Shown one piece after another: positions 23,901 to 38,900 of a DNA stretch of 64,000 bases. Position numbers and translations under genes: made by a program. How positions within the stretch are numbered: position 1 is the stretch's first letter; the number at the start of each line of letters is the position of its first letter. Origin of the DNA: Stichopus chloronotus (Eukaryota > Echinodermata > Holothuroidea > Aspidochirotida > Stichopodidae); contig CM037835.1 of assembly GCA_021234535.1 (NCBI GenBank), forward strand, positions 1,922,001 through 1,986,000, read 5' to 3'. The notes beneath the pieces are model-generated. The model was not told the origin of the DNA and made no database searches. It worked only from the letters and a program-made list of their open reading frames with translations.

Positions 23901-26900
23901 TCACAACACAAGAAGCTAGTGTTTTGGTAGAGGTTAAATGTCATATGAGATTACCAGAGGTAAAATGCTGAACACCTTGTAACCGATGTAATTCAACAAG
24001 AGTAACAGTTCTACTTAGCATATGAGTTATCCATATTATGTAGATAACTCCCATTGTTTTTGTTGGATGGCAAAGATCAACAGAGAACACTGAAATGTAA
24101 GTCAAGATTTCTTACTCTTTGAGAGTAGTTAGCAAAGTGGAACCTGAATGTACATGCAGGGTGTACTGCCTTTCCAGACCAGTGGTCTCTGTACCAGGTC
24201 ATAAAATCCTTCCAATCTCTTTCAGTTTACTTTTCAGTGTTCCTTGCTCTAAGCTGGGTGAACATGCCAGTTCTATGTTTGCTAAAGGTTTAACATAATG
24301 AAGCTTTTTTGCATGAAACAAATTTATTGTTTATGTTGAACTTCAAAATAATTTCTCTGCAGCTTTGCTAGATGATGGTAATGTGGATGGAGGTCAAGTT
24401 TACTCCTTCAGAACTCCAAAGAGATCAAATAGAGCTGCCCAGATGGCTGCCAGGAGCATCCAGAAAACAAAGAAACATGAAGGTGAGGTACAAAGATGCC
24501 ATTGGTGAGCTTGTAAAGAAAGAGTGTTTTGTTACTAGTGACATGAAGATACTGTAAATGTCAAGGTGCTGTAATTTCCCATCTTAAATCAAGAAATATA
24601 GGGTTTTGTTTATCCTTTCATCTAAGATTTAAAGGGAAACAGGGTGTTTGTTTTCAGACAAAAATCATATTTTTAAACATTTTTGTAGTCACAAAATGAT
24701 AGATTATTAAAAATAAGCAGAAATGGTAGACTTCTTTTCAAGAAACAAGTTTCTCACAGATACAAACTCAGTTATTCGTTACTCAAGAATTATTTGTCGA
24801 CCCAAACTTTTAAAACTCATCTTATGCCCAATGTTTTGAGGATATGAAGCTTTTGCAGATGATTGCTGTGAGCCTGAATTGTTTTAATAATGATTGAATC
24901 TATTTTCAGTTCATGCCATCTAGGCGCGTTGTAAACGCTCTATTTAACATGAATAACATCGCTTACTGTAGATCGAAAAGTGAGCACTTTTATGAAGTCA
25001 TTTATGTAGAATTGCATTGTTTATTCAAAGTAGAATTGGTGTAAGAGTTCAAGTATGTTGTTTCATTTCGTATTTGTATCATTCTGTTTGATGTTTTTTT
25101 GTCGGTATATCATTTATGTGCAAGAAAACATACATTTAATGCATACTTTGTCCTGCATAAGGATGATCAACTAATTTAGTATGTAGAAGTATTTGACATG
25201 CTTTTAAAGGACTGCTGGAATACCATTTTGTTCCTTTTTTTATAAAGCAAGAAGCTAGATATGAAATAAATACTTTGTCGTTCCATGTAGATGCTGAAGT
25301 TGTCACAAAAACGTCCTCAAAGAGTAAAACGCCTAAGCGATTGAAAGACAAAATAGAGAGCAACACAGAGTCTGCATCAGCTGCACGAAACAGTTCAACA
25401 ACAAAGAGCAACAAAAATAGGGGTGACCAAAATGGACATGTAGAGGAAACATCAACAATTAGAAGAAGTTCAAGAATTGCAGCAGTGAGAAGATGTTATC
25501 AAAGACAAGACTCCTCTGATGAATCAGTGGAATCCAGCAGTAGTGAAGACGATAATGATGATGATGATGATGATGCAGAAAGCGTCACATCAGAGGCAAG
25601 TGAATTGTCAGTCCCCGTTAGGAGAGGAAGAAGAAGCAAAGTCCCTCAGGAAACTAACAACAAAGAGTCGGTACGTACAGAGAAATAGTATCTACTATTT
25701 TGACAGTAGTGCCAAAAAGGCAGCTACTACAGATTGGGACTTAAAGCTGTTTGAAAAGAAAGGTGATCTGCAGACTTCTGTTTTTCATGTTTTAACATTA
25801 ACTTATGTGGTATTTGAAAACCCAAGTGGATGAGCAAATTAATAAGAGAAAGTTAACAGAAGACACGTTTCATTACTGAACATTTTCGAAGATGTCTCAT
25901 CTTCTCCTCAAGTAATATAGACAAAAGTGTAACAATAACAATCAGAAAGATACTGTATAGTTATTCATGTTCAAAAAACTGGACAGGTTTTAAAACAAGA
26001 TGAGTATATAAGATGATGCATGTTCACATAATTGATTATTTAAAACAGGTTTGAACTTTTTTTTTCTTTTAAATTTTCTGAAAGTTGTACTCTTTGTTAA
26101 TGTCACCAAAGTAATAAATCTGCTTGTCAGCATCATATACAGGGTCAAAAGACATGCAGAGATGGGGTTATAAAATATGCAGACCTCATTTCTGAGAGAT
26201 CTTCAAAGAACATAGGTGCAACCCTTTGGCTTCAAACTTATCCTTCCAGGCCAGAATATTCCACTTCTTTACTCTAGCTTAGATGCTTCGATGAGGAAGA
26301 TATCTTCTGTGGACCATGCAAACACCTTTCTTTGTTAATCAGATTGTTCAAGAACCATCAAACTGGTTTTAGCAATTTTTACAGTTTGTAATTTGTCATA
26401 ATGGACACTTAGCTTAGCATCCACGGGATAAAAAGTTGTGAATTTACAAATTTGCTTACCTGTCTGGAAAATGTATATTAAAGTAATATGATGTTTATGA
26501 TAGCTTACACATGCATTTAGTTTTAAATTTTCCAGGTGTGCTACAAATTATACTCCTCAGGTAATTACAGCATGTGCTGTTTTATTAAACTTTAATAGAT
26601 TTACCTGAGTGCTGGTTTTTTTTTATCCAGGAGTGCAAAAGATTGCCCTTCTCACAGTGATTTGAGGCAAATGATTTTGTGCAATTGTACTTGCATGCCT
26701 GAAAATTCAAGACCTGCTAATGGGATGCAAGAAAAATTGAAAACAAGAAGATCATGTTTCAGACAGTGGACATTGAAGGAGTCTCAATTTCACTTTACTT
26801 GAAAAGCTACTTTTTCCACACATTTTCAATTAGTTTGCCATATTTCTATGATGCAATAGTTTTTAAGCTCTTCTTTGTCTCATTTATTAGTTACAATTGT

Positions 26901-29900
26901 TTTGACCACTCTCATTTGTAGGGGGACCAGTCAGAGAATTACTTCTTGGCCCACGCAGGAGGTGTGATCACCTCTGACCACACCCTCTCCAGATTAGCCA
27001 ACCCTAAAATGAATCAGAAAGAACTAGACTCCATTTTGAAGACTGCTGTAAACAGTAACAATGAAGAGAAGAAACATCTCTTTGAGGAGCATACTGAATT
27101 GTTTCACAAATGGATGGTTATGTTGAGGTGAAACAACCCTTAATTTAAGACAGATAAACAAGCTACATAAAGACAATGTAATCATTTTGCAAGTGGAATG
27201 CACATTTTGTCTATCAAGTACTTGTTTATGTGATGGAATTTACTTAAAGCTTTGCATTTTGGTGCAAGAAATTGAGGCATATTATCTCTTTCACAAGTTA
27301 TGTTCACGAGTAAATAATTTGTGACTCATTTGATTTGCTACCAGTATCTCTAAATCACATTGATTTCTGTTAGAAAAATCCTTCTCATGTGTTATGAAGA
27401 TCATCTTTTACAAAACCTGTAAAGTTTGGCACAGTTATTTGAAGGTATGTTCTGCCTTATCTTGACTGATCATATGCATTCCCGCATTTCTAGTTTGTGG
27501 TAGGACAGTTAAAAGAGATCATTTTGTTCAAATAGTATTTTACATCATTGAATGTAGTTTCATATTCAAGTGTCGGAAGTTCTGAATGTTTGACCTGATT
27601 GTGTGCATATACATTGGTACTCATATGAAAAAGCACCTGGTCATGAGTTTTCAAAAGGTAAATTGAATCGTTGATTACTCAGTCACTAATGGTCATTTGT
27701 ATGTGACACATGGGGATCCCCTTAGTATAACCATTGGTCATTAGTATGTGAAGGAATCTTGACAGGTTTGAAAAGTACATGGTGAATTTTGCAAAGCAAC
27801 TCGGTGTGCACCTTTAAGGACACATATGGCTTGTCATGAGTGTGTCTCACTCTGAACCATAAGTTCAGCTAGGGTCACAAGATCTATTGTCAGGCCATCA
27901 CCTATTCACCTTTCTTTATGTGTTATCACTAATGTTTCTTGTTTTGTGACTATACTATCTCGCTTCTTTGTATGTGATGCCCTGGTTTCATGCCTTCATT
28001 TTGGTTCATCTTGTAGCAATGGTTTCAATCTCCTGTTGTATGGACTTGGTTCCAAGAGACATTTGATGGAGACCTTCAGATCCAAGCATCTCTCAAATTT
28101 TTACCACATAGTCATCAATGGTTTCTTTCCAAGCCTGACAGTACGACAAGTAAGTCATACAATATCTGTGGTGGCTTTAGTGGTTGATTTTAAGGTACAT
28201 CAAACTGCATCACAACTAGAAATAGTACAAAGACAGTGGTGATGTCACATATAGTGATGTCACTTTTTTTCTGGTGACAGAAAATAATGTTGTAATTTTT
28301 CCATTGTGTCCCTTCACCAATCAAAGCTTCAGTTCCACAGCCTGAATTGAATTGAATACAGTCAGAATAATCTCGCTATCTCTCATTGTCAGGAACTTCA
28401 CAATTAAAGGTCGGTGAAGGTCATACACCGGACAGCTGTTAGCACACTATCAGTAACCTACTGCTGGAGTCATTTACAAGATCTTTAATTCCATGATTTG
28501 ATGGAATTGTATATATGTTTGGCAACCAAATTTGTCTCCACTTTTAACTGAACTTTCAGAATGATTTTAACCATCATGCTGGCATATTTAAGAGTTCAAT
28601 TTAATAACTGTTCAACATACAATAGCTGTGTAGGAGAGAGATAGTGTTGATATCATGCTGAGCTTCTGCTTTCAGTCACTTTGCTTCATGTTGTAAAGAT
28701 ACGGTATCTTGGACTGTTCTAAGATGACAGTCTTGTGTGTCTATACTGCATTCTTTTCTTGATCTATCTCTAATTGCAGATTTTAACTGCCATCAGTGAA
28801 GACATTTTGGAGTCACAAAAATCAGCCAGAAGTCTGCAGGAGCAATTGGAACTCGTCAAATCGGAATTAGAAAATAAGAATGGTAAGACAATAGCATGAA
28901 ATTTCCAACTACCTGTATCCACAGTCCAGTGCATTGCTCATATTGTGCCTTAGTGAGTGCTGTCTCTGTACAAGGAAACACACACTGGTATGCACCACTG
29001 GTGGATCTAGGTCCTTTGTTTGGGAAGGACCCAACTGGCAGTCAAGTGATATTGGGGAGGGGATCATAGGGGAGGGGATATAGGGGTGTCACCTTCTCCT
29101 TTCAAAGATATCCTGCCAAATGAATGCCCTCAGATGCGATTTGTTGTCTATAATGTGAAGTTTATTCTCCTCTAACATTTTCTCATTTTCCTATTAATTT
29201 TTTGTTCCTTTTATATCAATTCTGTGAACAATTTTCTGAACCATACCCCACCCCTGGATGGTGCCATGGTCCCCCATCCCCCTCCCCCATGTTAGATCTG
29301 CCACGGTGTGTACCACAAAATAGTTGGTTTCTGGTAATGTAAATTGCTCCAAATAGTTTAGATTGGTAGAAATATCATAGTCAACTGCATTTTATGTGAC
29401 AACATTTGAAATGGGTTCACTTGCATTATATGTAGGAGGGATAGATAACACAGAAGCCTTATTTTCTATGACTGATGCACAAAATTTTCACACAAGTTCA
29501 CAAAGTTGTTTCAATTGCATTGAAGCATAGTTTGCCAACCTGACTTAAGTGGGTGACAACTTTGATATCTTACTTTGATAGTTTTATCAGAATGTAACAA
29601 CTATTGTGATGTGGATTTGCCTTGGACCAAAGATGCAAAATGTAAGCGATTTACAACCAGCTCTCCTAATTCCTTTTTCTTTTATATAAATTCATTAAGT
29701 GATTTTATCAATCATGCCAATTTGTCTGTTACTTTTGCCCTTTTCACTGTTCTCTTGACACAGAACCTGTCTTCATAATTATTCATAACATCGATGGACC
29801 TACATTGAGAGCAACAAAGAACCAGAACGTGCTGAGTTCTCTGGCACAGGTCCAGTGTGTTCATGTTGTAGCATCTTTAGATCACATAAATGCTCCCCTC

Positions 29901-32900
29901 AGTAAGTAAATATGGACATTCTGACATTTCATTGATCACCAAGGCACAAAATAATTGGGTTTGCATCACAATTTTTGTGACTCATGAAAGCCCAGTTGCG
30001 ATTCAGTTTCGTTCAAGGTTCCCAGTCGTTACAAATTTATATTTTCTCTGGTCCTACCTGTAAAGGAGAATTGCCTCTTGAATTACGTCAAGCTGAAGCC
30101 ACAACTTGGCTTAAAGTATTCCACATGTTTTAAATGTTGTACTTGCACACAGTCGCAGTAGCAGCATATGCTTTGCAGCAAGCATTGAATAATTTGTGGA
30201 AAGGTCGTGATATTCAGACTAAAGAGAGGATCCATGCAATGTTTGTTTAACCTTCACTTATCAAAAGGGGTTGACTGCCAAAAGTTCAAACATTGTACAG
30301 CAAAAGCTGCTAAACAATTTGTTGATACTGTTTCATTTCTCCTTCTCATTTTCAAGTCCTAAATGCAAAGGATAAGATTCATTAATGATGTTCAGGATCA
30401 ACAGTTATGAAGCCTCGTATGGCAATGAAAAATGTACAACTTGTCTGCAATTGCCCTGGTTTGTTTTGTCTTCACAGGATGGAAGACATAGTTTTAAAAT
30501 TTTCATAGATATGAGTGGTTAAATGTTGCTGAAGTTTTATCGATAGAATCACCTGTTGGGCAACACTAGAGTGAATGACATCCATGCAGTAGCAGTAGCC
30601 AGTGTCTTATTGTGTTGTGTGTCTTTCTAATGTGCAAATAAATGTGATATGTTCGCAAGATAAATGAATGTTACTTTGGACAATCTAGCTTAAATTTTCT
30701 GTTGGCATCTCATTTTACATTTTTCAGATTTGTCATTGAGGTAAATTGATTTTTGGATGGAAAGGAGAGAGAAAGCTAAATGATAGTCACTTATCAAGGA
30801 AACATTTGTGTCTGAGAGAATGATACAAAAGGATGCATCCCCTTCTCCCATTGTGAGAAAAAATCATAGGATTTTCGTTCTTTGAAGCAATTTGAGCATG
30901 AAAGGATTTGCCTGAAAATTCTTTGTTGGGAAATTGTTTGTTGTTGCTGTTCATAAACTGTCATGTTGCATGAAGGTTTTCAAAAGTGTCTGAAGTGTGA
31001 CTCCTAAACCTTGGATTTTGTTTGTGTGTTTGTTTGTGTGTGCCTGCATTGCAAAGTAACTAGTACTCCGATCATACAAACACAACTGTTTGTTAAAAGT
31101 TACTGTTTTAAACTCTATACCTTTTTTGTGTCATATCTGCTTTTAGTTTGGGACCAAGGGAGATTCTGCAGTTTTAACTGGCTGTGGTATGATGTAACAT
31201 CTTACGATGATTACACGGAAGAGACGTCCTACGAGAATTCTCTCCTGGTGAGACAGTCTGGCGCCCTCACACTTAGCTCCATTAATCATGTGCTAAAGAG
31301 TGTACCACCCAATGTTCAGTGAGTACCATCTTTGACATACTTGATAAACTTGTTTCATCAGTGTGATGCCCATACAAAATATGGAAATAATATGAAATAC
31401 TTAAAGCCTAAATTGGTAGATACACTTAGTACTTATGAGGTCATGGTGTTGATTAATGTTTAAATGAGCAGAAGTCTATTACATTACCTTGATTTACTGA
31501 TCTTTGTAACATCTTAGAACAGGATCGCACCTCATATCCATTGTCAGTATAACCACAGCTGCTTGAATTTATTTGTTAATTGCAGCAATGCACCTTTAAA
31601 GACTTGACTAGATCCAGCCAACAAGATAGTGCTCTGTAAAGTGGCTTGCTCAGTAGCTTACTGAAGTAATTCATACCAGGTCACCAAAACATGACCACTC
31701 ATGTTAAGTCACATTTTTCTTGTCCATTACTTCATTGAGTGCTAGAATAAACATGTATCAAAACACATGTCATCCTATTCATTATTTTCAACATTTGTAT
31801 CTTTCAGGGGTGTCTTCAATATTTTAGTAGACGCTCAGCTGGAACACACGGATGATGTATCATACTCAGGTACACTTCTTGTCAGAATTAAATCTCTAGT
31901 GTGTTTTTTCTTTCGTTTTGCAGGCCTTGAGTTCTGGTTCTATATTTTCCACGTGTGCTAAAAATCCCACTTCTTGGGAAATTAAGGAGTGATTGATGTA
32001 CTGTTCATATTAAACTTAAATGATTTATCTGAGTTCCCATTCTTTGTCTAGGTGTGCAAAAATTGCACTCCTCAAAGTGATTTGAGGTGATTGGTGGAGT
32101 GCATAGTACTGATACACCTAAGAGTTCAATTTCAAGGCCTGGTTATTTTATCGGTAGGATTCTAGGAGTTGACACATCTTCTCAGATGGGGTGATGTGTT
32201 CTATTTTAAAAGAAGCAGGTACTGACTTGTCTAAGTTGTTGCAAGAAAAACTTGTTCCTTCCCCAAAATATTGCATATTAAAAACTGAAGTTCTCGATGT
32301 GACAACATTTGATTTTTATTTAGTAGCCTTAGCCATACAGCACCACTTGAGATTTGAGAGACCTGTCTTTTCAATACAATGGAAGTACTGACAGCTGTGC
32401 TCAGACATATGGGTACCTTCCCACAGGGGCATAACTCAAAAGGGCATCGGGGGGGGGGGGTGGCTCACCCCTCTCTCCATACACACACTCACTCTCACAG
32501 GGTAAAAATGTACATTTTGCAGGGGTGTGGTGATTCCAGTTTCACAGAGACCTTAGATTCAGAAGATACTTTCATCCAATGTCCAGTTCTCCCACAATAG
32601 TGCAGTTGTAATATTGATCATGTAGGGAAACTGCATATTCATGAAGTAACATCACCTGATTATCATTTCAAGAGTCCAGATCCTTGAACTATCTTTAGAA
32701 AATGTTTTTTCTTTGATTTAGTCATTAGACAAGGGGTAATTTGCAACAACTTCTATATTTACAGTTTCAATTGTAATGTATGAACTGTTAGCTGAAGCTG
32801 GTGTATTACCTTCCCTGAGTTTATTACCTTCCCTGGGCATAGAGTGTATTGCAAGCAGTACTCCAGAAACATTAAAGTACTTCTATTACTAAAAAATAAA

Positions 32901-35900
32901 GTTAAAGAACTTTTAACTTTTAATCTAATAATGCTTTTGTGTAGTCATTCAAGCTCATCAAGGACGTACCAGTTGTAATCCTATGACATTTAAATCTGAA
33001 TGATCATGCAATATTTTGTGACCGCTGCATTCATACCACTTACTAACTTTCAACATATTTTTCCATCTATCCAGGAATGACCTTTCAAGATCTCTACCAA
33101 CGTTGCCGTGAGGCTTTCTATGTGAGCAGCGACCTCACCCTCAGAGCGCAATTAACAGAATTCAAGGATCACAAGCTATTGGTTGTGAAGAAGGTTAGTT
33201 AGTTACATTAATTTATCTTGCTCACTTGAGAAAGAGAAATAAGCAATTGGGAGAATTCAAGAATTGCAAGCTCTAGATTATCAAGAGATTGTTGTTAACA
33301 AATTGTGTACTGACATCATTACTCGTCAAAATTAAAAAGAGGCTATACATTGAACATCAACTGTGTGACATAAATATGGTTACAACAAGTCAGAACGTTG
33401 TATTGGAAGTCCCTGTAGTTTTGCTACTTGCATTTTCAATTTTTCAGTCATGTAATAACAATTCAGTCCTTAGCCAGTCACAAATAACTCAGCTGAAGCA
33501 GACGTTCCAACCTCAGGAAGGTCAAACCTTAAGTTTGTCACGAGAAAACCTGGAAATCACACTCCAAATTTGAAGATTTAAAAAAAAAAAATCATAGGAT
33601 ATTAGGAAAAGTGTTTTCTAGGCCAGGAATATTTAGCTTTTTTCTTCATCCGCTTAATATAGGATCTCCTGTAGAGGCTATTTCACTAAATTAGTCACTT
33701 TTCTGACAATGATACATCTGCGATTCGTTAATAACTTAAAAGGAGCTCATTGACATGACATGGATAAGTTTGTGGATTTTGAAGGACACAAACACATGGC
33801 AATGCTTGTAATTAGTATAGTTAGTAAAGTCTCACATCCTGTGATTATGAAACACTGTCAAAAGGTTTGAATTTTGACCCTGACTTTTACTGGCTGTGGG
33901 TGTGTGAATTAGTACTAAAGTGGAAGTGTCTGACCACAAATTTTCAAAAACCAAATGGAATCATTTAATTACTCACTTATTAATATTTCTTGTAAGATGT
34001 GGGGATCATCTTAGTTTGACTATTTGTCCTAAGTATGTGAAGGAAATTTGACAGGCTTAGTAAAATATAATGAATGTCACAAATCACCTCAATGTACTTC
34101 ATTAAAATATAAATGGATTTCATCAATCTTGGTCTTAAAAAGTAAACGGCTTGCATTGTATCAAAGTGATTTTCTCTGAGAGATCTGGCATTTTCACTGG
34201 GAGACGATGTCCAAAATCGTGAGACTCACAGTGGAACTGTGAGATTTGACACATCTGTAGCAGGTCTCAGGCCTACAAAAAATGTTTGTAAGCCGAGTAA
34301 AACCCCTTTTTATGTGGCATGTTGTACAAAACCTGTACCAGCTCGATGCTGAAAGGATGTCAAGTAAATACAGTACTAAAATGATGGCAGACCAGACAAG
34401 TTCTTCATTAAGTGGAAAATTCTTATACCACTAGCTTCATATAATAACAAGTTCTTGTAAAGGAAGACTTAAAAGGGAGCACCTTGAAATTGCAAAATCT
34501 ACATAATATTCAACAAATTGGTGAGAACTGCCCTGAGCGGAGGATGGCATAGGAGTACTGGCTCCGTAATATTGCCCTGTGTAATGATTCTGATGCATAA
34601 GCTAAACATAAGTACACAATGGCTATAGATGTTACACAGATCATGAAAGGGTAACTCTTAGTAAATCATTTTGTATCTCAGGATAAATAGGATGCATACG
34701 TACTGTGCTGATAAAACCAGAGACTTCCATGTAACTAGTGATGGCGCCAATCTAAAAGATCGGAAACTAATAGCGTCCTTTCTTTACGAAAAATTTTATG
34801 TCGTGACGTCACATATGTAATATTTTTATCACAATTACCAGTTACGAGGCACATTTATACTGCCTGAATATTTTTTTATAAAAAGACGTTTACGTCGCAT
34901 TTTATAAACATTGACACTGTTGCAAACATCCCATATGAACTAACTTCACTCGCACGCTAAGGCTGAACAGGACACGCCCTAATTCGTATGCTGCTTACGT
35001 GTGTTCCAATTTCCGATGCGATTGCCGAAACTTTTCGACTGGATCATTTGGTAAGTCTCCATGTCCTTCCAGAGTTGTAATAGTGAATGAATTACATTTG
35101 GATATGTCATTTTTAAGATAAGTTTGTGAAATGAGGCTGAAAGAAGTAAAAGTATCGTTCACGTAAAGCTGGGGGACACTGTGCCTAACTTTGGAAGTAC
35201 AGCTGAAACTTAGGTGAGACCATTTAAGCAGGGGTAGTATTAACGTTTATGCTTTCATTTACGACATTTTATTGTTATCATTGCTTGACTTTCGGCATAT
35301 GTTGTTACAAAAATAATTATTATGAAGGCATATAGTACAAAATAATAGTATGTACAACATTTGCAATTAATATTCAGGACAGATAACTTACATGAAATAA
35401 ATTGCATTACCTTTCAGCATTTTAGTGCAGCTGCTATTATGACATTGCAGTCATTCATAACTTCGTAGGTACTGTCCACTCTCTAATGATGGGGTTCGTG
35501 ATTTTATTACACCTATTATGAAAATGCAAATGAACAGATATTCTGTCAGTTATGCGTACTTCAAACTGCTGCAATAGGAATAAACATGCAAGAAAATGTT
35601 TGTATTCATTTTATTTTGGGCTTTTGGTGTGATTTGTAAAGAGTGTTAAGCATACTGAGATTTTAATACCCCAAGACTGGACAATACCATTATCGAAAGT
35701 CAAAATAAGTGCGTGGTTTTCCTGGGCTTAGCAGTTAGTAGGCCTTGGAGCTGGAAGACAGCTTTCTGGTTTAAGTAATAGTTGGAGGCAGACCAGGTGA
35801 AGTGGGTGTTTTGTGTACGAAGGTTAAATGCGATCTTTTTCACCGTATACCCCGGAGACCTGGGAAAGATTGCCACTGTATGCTAGGACTTAATTATCTG

Positions 35901-38900
35901 GCTAATTGTAACACTGTAGTTCATGCTACTGTATCAAGTATTAAGCTGATAAACTGCTGGCATGCAGTAAGCTTATATGATGAAGGCCTAACGCTGATTC
36001 TGCTCACAGAAGGCGTTACTTAGAGACACGTCGCCACTGGGAAGGGATGCGAGGCACAGGGGCATGGGGGCTACCCCCCATGAGAAAAGAATTTTTTCAA
36101 TAAACTTTTTTATTTTTCCTTATAAAAATACAGAGAGAAAAATTGAAATTTTGCATCTAAAACCCTTGAAAAATTCTAGCAATTTTCACTCCCCTTAGAC
36201 CCCCTCCCTCGGCTGGCAAAACTCCAACATAAATGTACCCCTCCAAAAAAAAAATACAGGTTTTGTGTCAATACTTACATTCTGTCAATGCACTGAAGAA
36301 AGAGTTTTTCGTACGTCTTTTTTCTTCCAGCAGGAAAAATACCTACCACTTTCAAGCTTAGACTTAAACTTACAGAGAAAACATTAAGTAAAAATATATT
36401 CGAAGAGGAAAGTGCAAGTGCTGGTAGTGGTCATGTTAATTCACTAGGATGGCGAGAGGAACTGAGTATGAAAGATGCAGCAAAATTCAAACAAGACAAG
36501 CTCAAAGCAAAGTCATATAGTAAGCTGTATAGGCTTAAAATGGCAATGGCAGAGGAAGTGCTGAAGAAAAGGAACATATCTGATGAGGAAAGAGAAGAAG
36601 CAGAAATGTGGCTACGGCGGAAACAGTATAGTGAAGACTGCCAGCATCGAATTAGGGAATACCCCAAGAGGAAGAAAGGCTCTGTCTGCAGGAAATTCAC
36701 AAAGAAACCACTCACCAGTTATCAGCATGACCAGAGAAAGGAGAAAGAGAGGTAAAGAAAGAGCAAACAATGTGAACGAATGATAAAGCAAGAGGGAGAT
36801 ACAGACAAAAGAAGATGGATGACTTTAGACAGCTGTGTAATGAGGAGAAGAAACGATTGGAGGAGGAGGCTTAAAAGACTACAGGAGATTAAACAACAGT
36901 TAAAAGAAACAGTAGAAGAACTAAATCAGGAAAGACAAAGGTTAGCGGATGAAAACAAACAAAAAATAGATGGGGTTGACCTGCGTTCCCTGAATGCAAG
37001 AAGAATGGCTTTACAAAGGGCAAAACACAATATGCCCAGGCACGCTGCCGGCTATGTGGCCACAGCTGTTGATGTCTTAGTAAAAGCATCACCTAACAAA
37101 GCAAAGACTGTGAAGAAGGTTGGGTTTAGTCTGCTTCAACCAAAGGAACGTAAACTAGAGGAAGCAGTCGTGGAAGCAGTGACTGAGGGATTAGGTTCCG
37201 AGGACCTACCCAGACGTAAGTTACTTGCAATGTCTTTGTCAAACATGAAAAAATTTAAGCTTCAGAGACAAGCTAGTCAAAAATTTGGAGTAAGCCGAAA
37301 ACTGTTTTGTAAAGCTAAAAACTAAGAGGTTTCGAGCTGGCAGGAAAAACATTTCTGTGTCTACTGCAAAGCAAGTTGAAGCTTTCTATGAAAGACATGC
37401 AAACAAGCTACCAAACAAAGAACTTGTAAGCAGGAAAACTGGCAAAGCAAGATCCTCTGGACAAATCTCTCAGAGCATTACACTCAGAATATAACCAAAC
37501 CAATCCAGATCAGCAGGTTTCTTTTTCATTGTTTGCTGCTCTGCGTCCTCATCATGTGAAAGCAAAGCAACAAGCAAAATATGTGCGGTGTTTGTGCGAA
37601 TATTGTGAGAACTCACAACTGAAGGTAAACGCCATCAACGCCAAATCCTGCAATCAATACATGGGAAAAGCATCTATAAGCTTGCAAGTATCACCTTGTG
37701 TCCTAAAAGTGACAGCCACCAATTCCATCACCCATCATGCATCAACAGAAATGTGATAACTACGGCATCAGTCTGTTAAGGGAATCAAGCCTGCTTGCAC
37801 CGCTCTTCCAGCAAATGGACAGGCAAATTCAGTGGAGAAGTTGAGAAATGGTAATGACACCACTGTCTTCTGGTACATCAGGAAAGTGGTGAAGAGACGG
37901 TCGCTGGTGACAAATGCTGGAACGATGCATGAATTTCTTGAGGAGCTAATCGACTTACTTCTCATCTCTTTGTCAAAGACTGGCAGCATAAGCAACTTAC
38001 CTCGCTGAAGGATAACCTTCCCAGACGGGCTGTTTAGAGTGTTTTGTATTTCTCTGAAAACTTTAAGTGTGCCTTCCAAAGAGAAGTTCAAAGTGCCTAT
38101 TACTCACAAGACGCAGTGACCCTACACCCCATTGTCAACTATGATCACTGTCCACAGTGTAACAAAAAGGTCACAGAATCCTGCATAATGGTGAGTGATG
38201 ACTTGCAACATGACTACCACCTGGTGCATGCTATTTAGCAAGAAGTTAGTAACCACCTATTGTCTACCAGGAAACTGACTATCTCGACGTTCCGTTTCTC
38301 AGATGACTGCTACAGCCAATACAAATCAAAGGGTCCAATCTCTGATGTCAGTTGCTCTGAAAAGGACTATGGGTTTGGGATGGTACACAATTATTCTTGC
38401 AGGTGTCATGGCAAAGGCACAAGTGATGGTGAAGGTGCAGTTATGAAGTCACAGGCGTCAAATGTTGTAAAAGCTGGATCCGTGGTCTTACAAAATGCCA
38501 AAAATTTGTGTGAATTTTCCAAGGTTAACCTCAACAGAAAACCTGAAAAGGGTGGGTGTTGTAGCAGCTTCTTGAGAAGCACATTCTATGTCCCAGCCAG
38601 AGATGTGAAAAGAGAACGCAGAAGACCGGTGAAGATGGTTCCAGGAACAAGAGAACTGCATTCCATATGGTGTGTAACAGAAGGAGTTGTAGAAATGAGG
38701 AACCGGACTTGCTTTTGTAACTCATGTATTCAGGATAGCATTCGGCAGTGTGAGAATCCCAAGTATGTGGATGCGTGGAAAGCGGTGAAATTCTTTGACA
38801 GTAACACAAATGGTAAGTTCAACTATAAGTTATCCCATGACTGCACTTGTTTGATTTTTTACCTAATTTCTTTGCGATAAAGTGTCACTTTTCTAGTAAT

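Noticed and set aside
36431..36715. Minus-strand frame opposite the transposase-like pseudogene
   Set aside because: Antisense shadow of the coding strand with no homology pattern.
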